Below, piece after piece: positions 1 to 6,294 of a stretch of DNA of 18,212 bases (position 1 is its first letter; every line of letters starts with the position of its first letter). The stretch spans positions 1 through 18,212 of the forward strand of contig JAKSSJ010000012.1 of assembly GCA_024403215.1 (NCBI GenBank), read 5' to 3'. A program made the translations under genes and the position numbers. This DNA comes from Clostridia bacterium. Its GTDB lineage: Bacteria > Bacillota > Clostridia > Peptostreptococcales > Anaerovoracaceae. The notes below the pieces were generated by a model. The model was not told the origin of the DNA. It worked only from the letters and a program-made list of their open reading frames with translations, and made no database searches.

Positions 1-63
1 AGCACTGCACACTAACTATAGCCTCCGGGCTGATTCTAGGTGAGGGCAAGCAGCCGTAGGCTG
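1..63 (+). repeat. Left partial copy of the structured repeat (5' part)
   Basis: These 63 bases match 967-1029 at 62 of 63 positions; the only difference is g at 56 against a at 1022. The match stops abruptly at 63, inside the short CAGCC-gta-GGCTG hairpin, and four bases later the stop codon of the antitoxin gene (68-70, minus strand) begins. The copy starts at the window edge, so its true left boundary is not visible. It keeps the small AGCC-tccg-GGCT hairpin but lacks the large palindrome and the 3' strand of the closing stem of the complete unit at 967-1165. Together with that unit it brackets the toxin-antitoxin module in direct orientation. Confidence 0.93.
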
Positions 64-67
64 ATCT

Positions 68-340
68 TTATGCGGGAATTGGTTTTATCTCAAGCTTAAG
101 GTTGAGAGACGCATACAACTTAGTCAAGGAACGCAAAGTAAAATTGTACGAACAGCTTTCCCATTTATAAACCATAGTCTGCGTTACTCCAAGAAAATCA
201 GCAAACTCACTTTGTGTCATCCCCATGGAAATTCTTTTTTCAACAATGGTCATTGCAACTTGAGCCAACAATTCCGATTCCAATTTTTCTGCATCAGTTA
301 ATTCCTCAAAAGGATTTATTACTTCACTTTGTATCATCAT
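68..340 (-). CDS. Antitoxin of a type II toxin-antitoxin pair, Xre/HTH_3 family
   Basis: This is a 90-residue helix-turn-helix protein. Residues about 38-62, with MTQSEFADFLGVTQTMVYKW, form a Cro/C1-type DNA-binding motif of the kind found in HigA-like antitoxins. I chose the ATG at 340 because a GGAG lies 7 nt upstream of it; a GTG at 346 is possible but sits too close to that site. The gene follows the toxin gene and overlaps its 3' end by 17 nt, so the two are probably translationally coupled. The toxin-first order is that of higBA-like modules. The roughly 35 residues before the HTH are acidic and helical and could contact the toxin; that is inference. By family, the protein should bind and neutralise the toxin and repress the operon, possibly at the half-sites at 872-910. 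The gene is AT-rich and ends 4 bp from a repeat copy, consistent with recent acquisition. Confidence 0.85.
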   Translation of the reverse strand: MMIQSEVINPFEELTDAEKLESELLAQVAMTIVEKRISMGMTQSEFADFLGVTQTMVYKWESCSYNFTLRSLTKLYASLNLKLEIKPIPA

Positions 341-761
341 TCTCACACTCCATTAATTTTTTCTCAGCAAGCGAAATAGCACGCTGATAGTCGGATCTAT
401 TCTTTTCAAAAAAGGAAATCAGCAGAATCTTTTTCTCTTTATCAGTTACAAATATCACCCTCAAATTTTGTTTTTCTATACTTCTAATTGCGGATAATCT
501 TGTACCAACCAAATGTTCAAAAGATGGATATTTATATATATCATCTGCTGAATCTAAAATGATTAATTGCGCACGCAATTTAATCAAATTCAATTTATAG
601 CCGTCTGTATTTTTATGAAAAAGTTTTTTTAATTTTATCCAGAAGCCATCAACGCTATAGATATTGTTAAGCCCATCAATTTTTTCAATTTTCATTTGTA
701 CCTCATTATACAACTTATAAGTTTTATTTTCAATAAATATTTCCATACCATTATATGCCAT
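324..761 (-). CDS. Toxin of a type II toxin-antitoxin pair, RelE/HigB (Gp49)-like
   Basis: The C-terminal half carries the pattern of the RelE/HigB superfamily: LRVIFVTDKEKKILLISFFE, then basic and polar residues (KNRSDYQRA) and a final helix. That pattern is typical of ribosome-dependent mRNA interferases that cut translated mRNA, but catalytic residues cannot be assigned by eye. The first 50 residues are less conserved. The start is uncertain. The ATG at 761 gives 145 residues but has no Shine-Dalgarno site. The internal ATG at 695 has GAGG 5 nt upstream and gives 123 residues, closer to the usual family length, and I think it is at least as likely. A TTGAAA-N17-TATAAT promoter-like sequence (733 to 705, minus strand) lies inside the longer form. 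The downstream antitoxin gene overlaps its end. A role in element stabilisation or phage defence is possible but unproven. Confidence 0.78.
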   Translation of the reverse strand: MAYNGMEIFIENKTYKLYNEVQMKIEKIDGLNNIYSVDGFWIKLKKLFHKNTDGYKLNLIKLRAQLIILDSADDIYKYPSFEHLVGTRLSAIRSIEKQNLRVIFVTDKEKKILLISFFEKNRSDYQRAISLAEKKLMECENDDTK

Positions 762-813
762 ATTTTCTACAAATCAACTGCAAATTTAGCACAGTTTCAA
801 CCCACAAAATCAA

Positions 814-851
814 AAAGACCAGTTACCGGCAGTGTCGGTTAACTGGTCTTT
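814..851. terminator. Hairpin with T-runs on both sides, in the leader of the toxin-antitoxin operon
   Basis: AAAGACCAGTTA (814-825) pairs with TAACTGGTCTTT (840-851). An extra CCG/CGG pairing follows with one bulged base, leaving a 7-nt loop. A run of T follows on the plus strand (849-854) and a run of A precedes it (812-816), so both directions look like intrinsic terminators. For minus-strand transcripts starting near 874 the hairpin lies between the promoter and the toxin gene and could act as an attenuator. Otherwise it would isolate the module from read-through. Confidence 0.7.
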
Positions 852-871
852 TTTCTATTTTGTTTTTTAGA

Positions 872-910
872 AGTGACACTATTATACTTCATAGTGACAT
901 TTTTGTCACT
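872..910 (-). promoter_or_regulatory. Promoter with operator-like half-sites for the toxin-antitoxin operon
   Basis: On the minus strand, GTGACA (909-904) and TATAAT (886-881) are separated by 17 bp, a near-consensus sigma-A promoter with a predicted start near 874. The heptamer AGTGACA occurs at 893-899, its inverse TGTCACT at 904-910 with a 4-nt spacer, and a further direct copy at 872-878 within AGTGACACT. The inverted pair covers the -35 box and the third copy covers the transcription start. This is the layout expected for an autoregulated toxin-antitoxin operator; the binding protein is inferred. Confidence 0.6.
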
Positions 911-966
911 ATTGTATTTTGATAATTTTTTTCTCAGCACCACCAACTCGCCTTTTTACCGCCAAT

Positions 967-1165
967 AGCACTGCACACTAACTATAGCCTCCGGGCTGAT
1001 TCTAGGTGAGGGCAAGCAGCCATAGGCTGCGCAGGCCGAACCAGCATCCAAGCCCGAGGCGGCATTAAAGGCGCAAGTATATAAATAGCTTTCTGAACGA
1101 CTTCGCGAAGCGGCAAGTGAAGAAAGTCTATTTATTACTTGCGCCTAATATTACTGTCTCACTAG
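967..1165 (+). ncRNA. Complete structured repeat unit, candidate HEARO/omega-RNA-like noncoding RNA
   Basis: This unit of about 199 bp joins a 5' part (967-1029, repeated at 1-63) to a 3' part (1052-1165, repeated exactly at 4599-4712). It folds on paper into nested stems. AGCC-tccg-GGCT and GCAGCC-ata-GGCTGC are small hairpins near the 5' end. A long hairpin at 1070-1145 has about 24 paired bases with two single-base bulges and contains the palindrome CTTCGCGAAG. CTAGGTGAG (1002-1010) pairs with CTCACTAG (1158-1165) with one bulged G, and weak pairing continues outward to about 1170. Because the closing stem joins the 5' and 3' parts, the two belong to one RNA-like unit. Size and architecture resemble HEARO/omega-RNAs of IscB-type elements, but no IscB, IsrB or TnpB gene is in the window and I could not search a covariance model. 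A PATE- or REPIN-like mobile palindrome is the main alternative. Confidence 0.5.
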
Positions 1166-1232
1166 AGTTGATGGATTCAAGAAATATAAACGATAACGTC
1201 AAATGCTGGAAAAGGGAGTATACTAAAGATGT

Positions 1233-2978
1233 ATGAAAATAAGAGAAGCCTCAAAAAATTCACAGAATATTGCATACTATATTCGCCGCAGTAGCCGTTT
1301 GCTATTATTAACGACGATATCGGGAATTTTATGCAATGTAGGCTTAACAGCGACCCCATGGTTCGAGGGGCAACTGATTCAAAAGCTTTTCAACATAATA
1401 AAGGGTGAAAGTCAGGCTAGCGAAATGCTGATTCTATCCCTTCTCTTCTTATGCTCTGAAATAATTATTCAAGGACTTCGTTATCTGAAACGTCTCTATG
1501 TAAGAAAATTCTCTAACGAAATAAATAGAGAGATGAAAGTTATCCTGTACAAAAATCTTTTATTGCAGGCAGATAGCAGTGAGAGTACTGGCACATGGAT
1601 GACAAAAGCCATTTCAGACGTTGATAATTGCAGCGAAGGAATTCGAAAATTCACCACAGAATTTTTTGATACCGGAGTCGCCATGATTTCATATTTTGTC
1701 ATGCTCATGATTTATGATTGGCGTCTCGCAATAATTTCTTGCATTTTCCCTCCTTTGGCAGTGCTTCTTGCTGAACGTATGAAGAAAATTGTTGTGCCAT
1801 GGACTGCGGCAGGAAGAGAAGCTGCTGAAGCCTTAAACGGAGCAACCGTTGATAGAATTACCAACGCTATTACCTACCGTGTATATGGTGTTGAAGATAC
1901 TTGGAACGAAAAGATTGAAGAGCAACTTACAGATTATGAACAAAAGTCCAGTAAGGCTCATATTTTAGAAAATGGCATGCCTCCAATTTACCGCGTCATA
2001 TCTATGATTAGCGGAATCTTCATTTTGTATTTTGGTGGTAAAAACGTCTTAGGCATTGGTTGGACAGTTTGGGATATAGCTGCTTTTTCAACCTTTCTTT
2101 CTGCATTTAACAAAAACGCTATAAAAATTTCTAAAGCAGCAAAGCTTATCAATATAGTCCAAAGTGCAAAGGTGTCTTGGGGAAGGATTCGTCCATATTT
2201 GCATCTTCTTAATGACAAGAAGGTTCTGCCAGAGCCAGAAGCACAAGAGCTAAAAGTCGAAGATGTAAGTTTTTCACACATCGAAGGAGAACCAGTATTT
2301 TCTAACATTTCATTTAGCGCAAAGCCTGGTCAAATCATTGGAGTTACAGGCGAAGTTGCCAGTGGAAAGACCAGCCTTGGGCTTATGTTCCTTAAACAAG
2401 GTTCTTATACTGGCCATATATATTACGGAAAAGATGAACTTAAAAATATTTCAGAAGACGCTCAGGTATTTGCCTACATGGGGCATAAACCTAACCTCTT
2501 TTCTGAAAGCATAAAAGATAACGTACTATTGTCAGAAGGAAATACAAAAGAAGAATTAGATGCATTAAATCATGTCCTTCAAATGGTTGCCTTTGAAGAT
2601 GAATTAAATGAATTGTCTGATGGCGTAAATACAAGAATCGGTAACGGGGGTATTCGTCTTTCCGGAGGTCAGCAAGCTCGCATTGCTCTTGCAAGAACTC
2701 TGTATCATAAGCAGCCAGTTTTAATTTTAGATGATCCTTTTTCTGCTGTTGATATGAAAACAGAAGAAGAAATATTTAATAGTATTCGTGAAGAAGAAAA
2801 GAACCGCATAATAATTCTTATATCTCACAGACTAAATGTGTTTAACAAATGCGATGGAGTTTTATTCTTACAAAATCGCACAGGCATTTTCGGATCTCAC
2901 GCTGAACTCTTAGAAAATAATCCGGATTATAAGAAGCTGGTACTTCTCCAAGAAGGAGGTGAATCAGATGAAGCGTAA
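1233..2978 (+). CDS. ABC exporter subunit 1 (TMD-NBD half-transporter with a degenerate ATPase site)
   Basis: This 581-residue protein is a fused exporter half-transporter. A membrane domain with about six helices (roughly residues 22-320) is followed by an ATP-binding domain (340-575). Visible motifs are Walker A GEVASGKT (373-380), a Q-loop position with His (418) instead of Gln, a perfect LSGGQ signature (476-480), Walker B LILD with Asp501 where the catalytic Glu is normally found, a D-loop SAVD, and H-loop His532. It therefore looks like the subunit contributing the weak ATP site but a good signature to its partner. It overlaps the start of the second subunit by 11 nt. The ATG at 1233 has AAAGGGAG 14 nt upstream, an unusually long spacing, and sits in an ATGA overlap with the end of a short upstream reading frame. 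The substrate is unknown; drugs, lipids and peptides are all possible for this family. Confidence 0.9.
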   Translation: MKIREASKNSQNIAYYIRRSSRLLLLTTISGILCNVGLTATPWFEGQLIQKLFNIIKGESQASEMLILSLLFLCSEIIIQGLRYLKRLYVRKFSNEINREMKVILYKNLLLQADSSESTGTWMTKAISDVDNCSEGIRKFTTEFFDTGVAMISYFVMLMIYDWRLAIISCIFPPLAVLLAERMKKIVVPWTAAGREAAEALNGATVDRITNAITYRVYGVEDTWNEKIEEQLTDYEQKSSKAHILENGMPPIYRVISMISGIFILYFGGKNVLGIGWTVWDIAAFSTFLSAFNKNAIKISKAAKLINIVQSAKVSWGRIRPYLHLLNDKKVLPEPEAQELKVEDVSFSHIEGEPVFSNISFSAKPGQIIGVTGEVASGKTSLGLMFLKQGSYTGHIYYGKDELKNISEDAQVFAYMGHKPNLFSESIKDNVLLSEGNTKEELDALNHVLQMVAFEDELNELSDGVNTRIGNGGIRLSGGQQARIALARTLYHKQPVLILDDPFSAVDMKTEEEIFNSIREEEKNRIIILISHRLNVFNKCDGVLFLQNRTGIFGSHAELLENNPDYKKLVLLQEGGESDEA

Positions 2979-4635
2979 AAACAGTGCTTTTCTAATTCGC
3001 ATTCTGGCGAGCACCTGTAAGCAAAATCCTTGGACAGCCTTCCTTCTTTTGATATCACTGATAGGGACTGTAATAGCTGGCATTCTTCCGCCTCTAGTTC
3101 TTGAACGAGTGGTCAATCTTTTAACCGAAGGCATAGGAAATGAAATATTATGGCTGGCAATTGCCTACTTTGCTTTGACTGCGGCAGAAGGAATTTTTGA
3201 TTCGTTAAAAGAAGCTATGATTGCCCTTCTTGGACAAAAGATTACACATTCAATAAGGTCCCAGATGATTGCAAAATTAAATAGGCTTCCGGCTTCGTAC
3301 TTTGTTAAAACTGATCCAGGCACTACGACTTCAAGAATAGTTAATGATGTTAATACTCTTGAGACATTGTTCTCATCTGGCATCATCAGCATTATTGTAG
3401 ATGCTTGCAAAGTAATAAGTGTTGTTGCTGTCGTATTTATAAAAAGCAAAGGACTTGGCTTATTGTTAATTCTAGCCTTACCTTTCCTCTTTGCCATGAC
3501 TAAGCACTTTAAGACAAAGACTTTTGAAGCTCAATTAGACAGCCGAAAAGCTGTTGGCAACGCCAATAGAATCATACACGAAACAATTGAGAACTTGCGC
3601 ATGGTTAGAATTTTTCACTGCGAAAAATTCATTGAAGGACGCTACGACAATGCAATTAAAGATGGCTTTGAAGCAGTTGAAAAATCAAATTTCTATGATG
3701 CGATTTTCACACCTGTCGTAGTAATCGTAAGAATTGTTATCACATCCATTATGATGTGCTTATCAGCCGCCGGAGGAACCTTAAGATTATTCTTTGGAAT
3801 GTCCGCCGCAACAGCCGTTGCCGTAGTCGCCTATGTCGAAAAGATTTTTGATCCACTTGCAAACATAGGAAAAGAAATTACAAATATTCAAACAGCTTCT
3901 GCCGGAGTCAGCCGAATTTGCGAATTCATGGAAGAAGCAGAAATGGCCAATGAACAAAATGATGTTCTAAGCAAAGGAGCATCTGTAGAAATTAGCAATT
4001 TAAGTTTTGCATATGATTTAGATACTCCGGTATTAAGGAACTTAAGCCTAAAAGTTGAATCCGGAGAAATGGTTACATTGACAGGACGAACGGGATGCGG
4101 AAAATCGACTCTATTTAAGCTTTTAATGGGCCTATATTCCCCACAATCAGGAGAAATCCTTGTAGCTGGACAAAAACCAACAAGTATTTCAAATACTGAA
4201 AAACGTAAACTTTTCGGTTATGTCGAGCAAAGCTTCAAAGCTGTTCCTGGAACCATATTTGATCAAATCAGCTTAAGAGAAAATGATGTTACAAAAGAAG
4301 ATGCCCTAAAAGCTATAAGGCTTGTTGGACTTGAAGATTTAGTTCTGAATTTCCAAGACGGGCTTGAAACAAAATTTGAGACCACGCTCTTCTCTCAAGG
4401 GCAGCTTCAGCTCTTATCAATAGCAAGAGCAATTGTAAAGAATCCAAGAATCCTGCTCCTTGATGAAATTACAGCTAATTTAGATTCGTCAACCGAAAAG
4501 CAAGTTCTGCTGGCGATAAATGAAGCAACCAAGGGAAGAACAACAATTTCGATTTCTCATAGATTATATGAGCAGAATAAAGGAAGAATTATTTCCTTGC
4601 CCGAGGCGGCATTAAAGGCGCAAGTATATAAATAG
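2968..4635 (+). CDS. ABC exporter subunit 2 (TMD-NBD half-transporter with the catalytic Glu); repeat-derived C-terminus
   Basis: This is a 555-residue half-transporter. AAGGAGG at 2953-2959 with an 8-nt gap fixes the start at the ATG at 2968; an in-frame GTG at 2959 lies inside that site. The membrane domain spans roughly residues 20-320 and the ATP-binding domain 340-545. Walker A GRTGCGKST (373-381), Q-loop Gln421, Walker B LLLDE (Asp499, Glu500) and H-loop His531 are all canonical, but the signature reads FSQGQ (475-479) instead of LSGGQ. Paired with subunit 1 this gives one good ATP site (Walker motifs here, LSGGQ from subunit 1) and one poor site, as in BmrCD- or TM287/288-type heterodimers. 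The last 11 residues, PEAALKAQVYK, and the TAG stop are encoded by the 114-bp repeat beginning at 4599. The family-like domain ends just before, at GRIISL, so the native end was probably replaced. Confidence 0.92.
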   Translation: MKRKNSAFLIRILASTCKQNPWTAFLLLISLIGTVIAGILPPLVLERVVNLLTEGIGNEILWLAIAYFALTAAEGIFDSLKEAMIALLGQKITHSIRSQMIAKLNRLPASYFVKTDPGTTTSRIVNDVNTLETLFSSGIISIIVDACKVISVVAVVFIKSKGLGLLLILALPFLFAMTKHFKTKTFEAQLDSRKAVGNANRIIHETIENLRMVRIFHCEKFIEGRYDNAIKDGFEAVEKSNFYDAIFTPVVVIVRIVITSIMMCLSAAGGTLRLFFGMSAATAVAVVAYVEKIFDPLANIGKEITNIQTASAGVSRICEFMEEAEMANEQNDVLSKGASVEISNLSFAYDLDTPVLRNLSLKVESGEMVTLTGRTGCGKSTLFKLLMGLYSPQSGEILVAGQKPTSISNTEKRKLFGYVEQSFKAVPGTIFDQISLRENDVTKEDALKAIRLVGLEDLVLNFQDGLETKFETTLFSQGQLQLLSIARAIVKNPRILLLDEITANLDSSTEKQVLLAINEATKGRTTISISHRLYEQNKGRIISLPEAALKAQVYK

Positions 4636-4712
4636 CTTTCTGAACGACTTCGCGAAGCGGCAAGTGAAGAAAGTCTATTTATTACTTGCGCCTAATATTA
4701 CTGTCTCACTAG
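4599..4712 (+). repeat. Right partial copy of the structured repeat (3' part, 114 bp, perfect match to 1052-1165)
   Basis: All 114 bases are identical to 1052-1165; the flanking base differs on each side. With that copy it brackets the two ABC genes in direct orientation. The long imperfect hairpin is at 4617-4692: 10, 8 and 6 paired bases separated by single-base bulges, around an inner CTTCGCGAAG. The copy lacks the 5' strand of the closing stem, so it is a fragment of the complete unit. It contains the end of ABC subunit 2 (residues 545-555 and TAG) and, on the other strand, the last four codons (LVRQ) and stop of the methyltransferase gene. Neither side of the hairpin has a T-run, so it is not a standard intrinsic terminator, although it lies between convergent genes. 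Confidence 0.96.
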
Positions 4713-5798
4713 GTACGCCACGGTTTCTACATGCGGCGTGTGCGGGAAAAGATCAAAAGGCGTAGCCTCCACAAACTCAAAGCCAAGAGAGCATAAAACC
4801 TTAATATCCCTCGCCAGCGTCGACGGATTACACGAAACATAAATAAGCTTCTTAGGCGCAATCTCCGCAACAGTATTAAGAAGAGAAGCCTTGCAGCCAG
4901 CCCTAGGAGGATCTAAAACCACAATATCAGCATTTACGCCCTGAAGCTTAGACGGAACAACATCCTCCGCCTTGCCACAAATAAAAGAAGCATTAACAAT
5001 GCCATTAATAACAGCGTTACGGTTGGCCTGAATAATAGCCTCTTTTACAGACTCAACCCCAATAACCTTGGAACAAATGTCACTGCAGAAAAGCCCAATA
5101 GAGCCAGCACCGCAGTAAAGATCAATAAGGAAAGAACCAGGATCAACGTAAGATTTAACCTTTGAATAAAGCTTCTCACATTGGATGCCGTTAACCTGGT
5201 AAAAACTAGCAGCATCAACCTCGACCTTTAAATTACCAATAAAATCATTAATAAGGTTGCTACCCTCAAAAAGCAGCGGGTAGCCACTCTTTTGGATAGT
5301 AAAAGAAAGAATGTCGCCAGCCTTGTTGTTTCTAATGATAAGCTCTTCGGCATTTTTAACCGGGTTATTACGGAAATGAGAAAGAACCTCTAAAGCTTCC
5401 TTGGACTGAATAGGACAATCAACGCAATTTACATTGCAGTATGGAAGAGACTCGTTAACCTTAAACTCACCCTTGTTGCGGTAATTGAAAGGATGCTCCA
5501 TGCCAACGATAGGATTGACTTTTGGAGCAGAAATGCCAGATAAGCGCTCAAGGCAGTCTTTAACACGCTTTTCCTTAAACTCAAGCTGCCTGCCATACTC
5601 AAGCCTAAGAAGAGGAGCACCACCGCAAACAGGAGAATTGTCCCCTTTAATTTTAGCCAAGAAAAAACTGCCCTTATCCTTAGTAATCTCTACATCAATA
5701 GAATCACCAGGAAGGGCATTTTTAACAAAGACAATCTTGCCATCAATGCGGCCAATGCCATCACCATTTTCACTTATATCGAAAATGTCAACAATCAT
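4698..5798 (-). CDS. rlmD: RumA/RlmD-family 23S rRNA (uracil-5-)-methyltransferase
   Basis: This 366-residue SAM-dependent enzyme should methylate carbon 5 of a uridine in 23S rRNA, or in tRNA if it is TrmA-like. Residues 1-52 form a TRAM RNA-binding domain. Visible motifs are FYQVN (199-203), the SAM-binding loop DLYCGAGSIG (226-235), DPPRAG (296-301), VSCNP with the nucleophile Cys323, and HVETV with the probable base Glu358. In E. coli RumA an iron-sulfur cluster uses four cysteines, three of them around a CGGC motif. Here the corresponding stretch is CGGA (58-61) without the earlier cysteine, so the cluster is probably absent. The gene overlaps the flavodoxin-like gene by 4 nt (ATGA) and has no clear Shine-Dalgarno site, which suggests translational coupling. 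Its last four codons and stop lie in the 114-bp repeat. Family assignment is firm; the exact target uridine is not. Confidence 0.88.
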   Translation of the reverse strand: MIVDIFDISENGDGIGRIDGKIVFVKNALPGDSIDVEITKDKGSFFLAKIKGDNSPVCGGAPLLRLEYGRQLEFKEKRVKDCLERLSGISAPKVNPIVGMEHPFNYRNKGEFKVNESLPYCNVNCVDCPIQSKEALEVLSHFRNNPVKNAEELIIRNNKAGDILSFTIQKSGYPLLFEGSNLINDFIGNLKVEVDAASFYQVNGIQCEKLYSKVKSYVDPGSFLIDLYCGAGSIGLFCSDICSKVIGVESVKEAIIQANRNAVINGIVNASFICGKAEDVVPSKLQGVNADIVVLDPPRAGCKASLLNTVAEIAPKKLIYVSCNPSTLARDIKVLCSLGFEFVEATPFDLFPHTPHVETVAYLVRQ

Positions 5799-6283
5799 TG
5801 CTGCTTATGAGAATTTCTAATAATATTTGCACAACTTAAAACCTGGGCAACCCAGTCATTGTTTTTAGTCTTAACAGAAGCATAGCCCCTAAGATCTTTG
5901 CCAAGATATTTGCTAAGATCAATGATTTGGTCGTCATAGGAAAGCTTGCCCATGTGAGTAATAACAGCAAAAACCTCGCCAGAAAGCTTTCCCCTGTTGT
6001 CATCAATAAAAGACCTCATGATAGGACAAACATCCTCGCACCAAATAGGAGCAAGAAGAATGATTTTATCATATTCATCAAGCGGCTTTGGGGATCTAAA
6101 AGGCAAAAGATGAGGAAGATGCTTGCTAAGACCCACAATAGCAGCACCAATGTAGCCAAATGGGCCCTTTCTAGGCTTGCCATCAGTAATCTCCATGATG
6201 TCCGCATCAAGCTCTTTTGCAAGTCTTTCAGCAACCTGCTCAGTTAATTTTGTGCGGCTGTAATAGATACAAATAGTATTCAT
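5795..6283 (-). CDS. Flavodoxin-like protein
   Basis: This 162-residue protein has the flavodoxin fold pattern. An N-terminal strand and phosphate-binding loop YYSRTKLTEQVA (8-19) is followed by strand KIILLAPIWCEDVCPIMRSF near residue 73-92, where flavodoxins place the flavin-contacting loop, and by strand EVFAVITHMGK. It would bind FMN and carry electrons or reduce a quinone or disulfide-type substrate in the cytoplasm. The phosphate loop departs from the common S/T-x-T-G-x-T form (SRTKLT), so cofactor binding is not guaranteed. GAGGT 8 nt upstream supports the ATG at 6283. It lies 11 nt after the DUF5662 gene and overlaps the methyltransferase gene by 4 nt, so it belongs to the same operon. 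No partner in the operon obviously needs it. Confidence 0.75.
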   Translation of the reverse strand: MNTICIYYSRTKLTEQVAERLAKELDADIMEITDGKPRKGPFGYIGAAIVGLSKHLPHLLPFRSPKPLDEYDKIILLAPIWCEDVCPIMRSFIDDNRGKLSGEVFAVITHMGKLSYDDQIIDLSKYLGKDLRGYASVKTKNNDWVAQVLSCANIIRNSHKQQ

Positions 6284-6294
6284 GTTCTATACCT

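Noticed and set aside
68..761. Toxin-antitoxin module carried by an insertion sequence
   Set aside because: No transposase fragment, terminal inverted repeats or target-site duplication is visible; the flanking repeats are direct and non-coding.
967..1165. Group I or group II intron remnant
   Set aside because: I see no domain V-like GAGC...GUUC hairpin, no group I P7-type core and no intron-encoded protein.
1229..1294. Alternative 21-codon reading frame from the ATG at 1229, better spaced from AAAGGGAG than the ABC start
   Set aside because: It stops early, resembles no ABC N-terminus, and the 1233 frame runs through the whole transporter; kept only as a possible reason for poor ABC translation.
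2959..2967. In-frame GTG as the start of ABC subunit 2
   Set aside because: It lies inside the AAGGAGG ribosome site; the ATG at 2968 has ideal 8-nt spacing from that site.
4617..4692. Long hairpin in the right repeat as an intrinsic terminator for the convergent genes
   Set aside because: There is no T-run after either arm, and the same hairpin occurs at 1070-1145 away from any gene end. It is better explained as part of the repeated element.
1..4712. Repeats read as a CRISPR array
   Set aside because: The copies are 63 and 114 bp, are far apart and are separated by genes; there are no regular short spacers.
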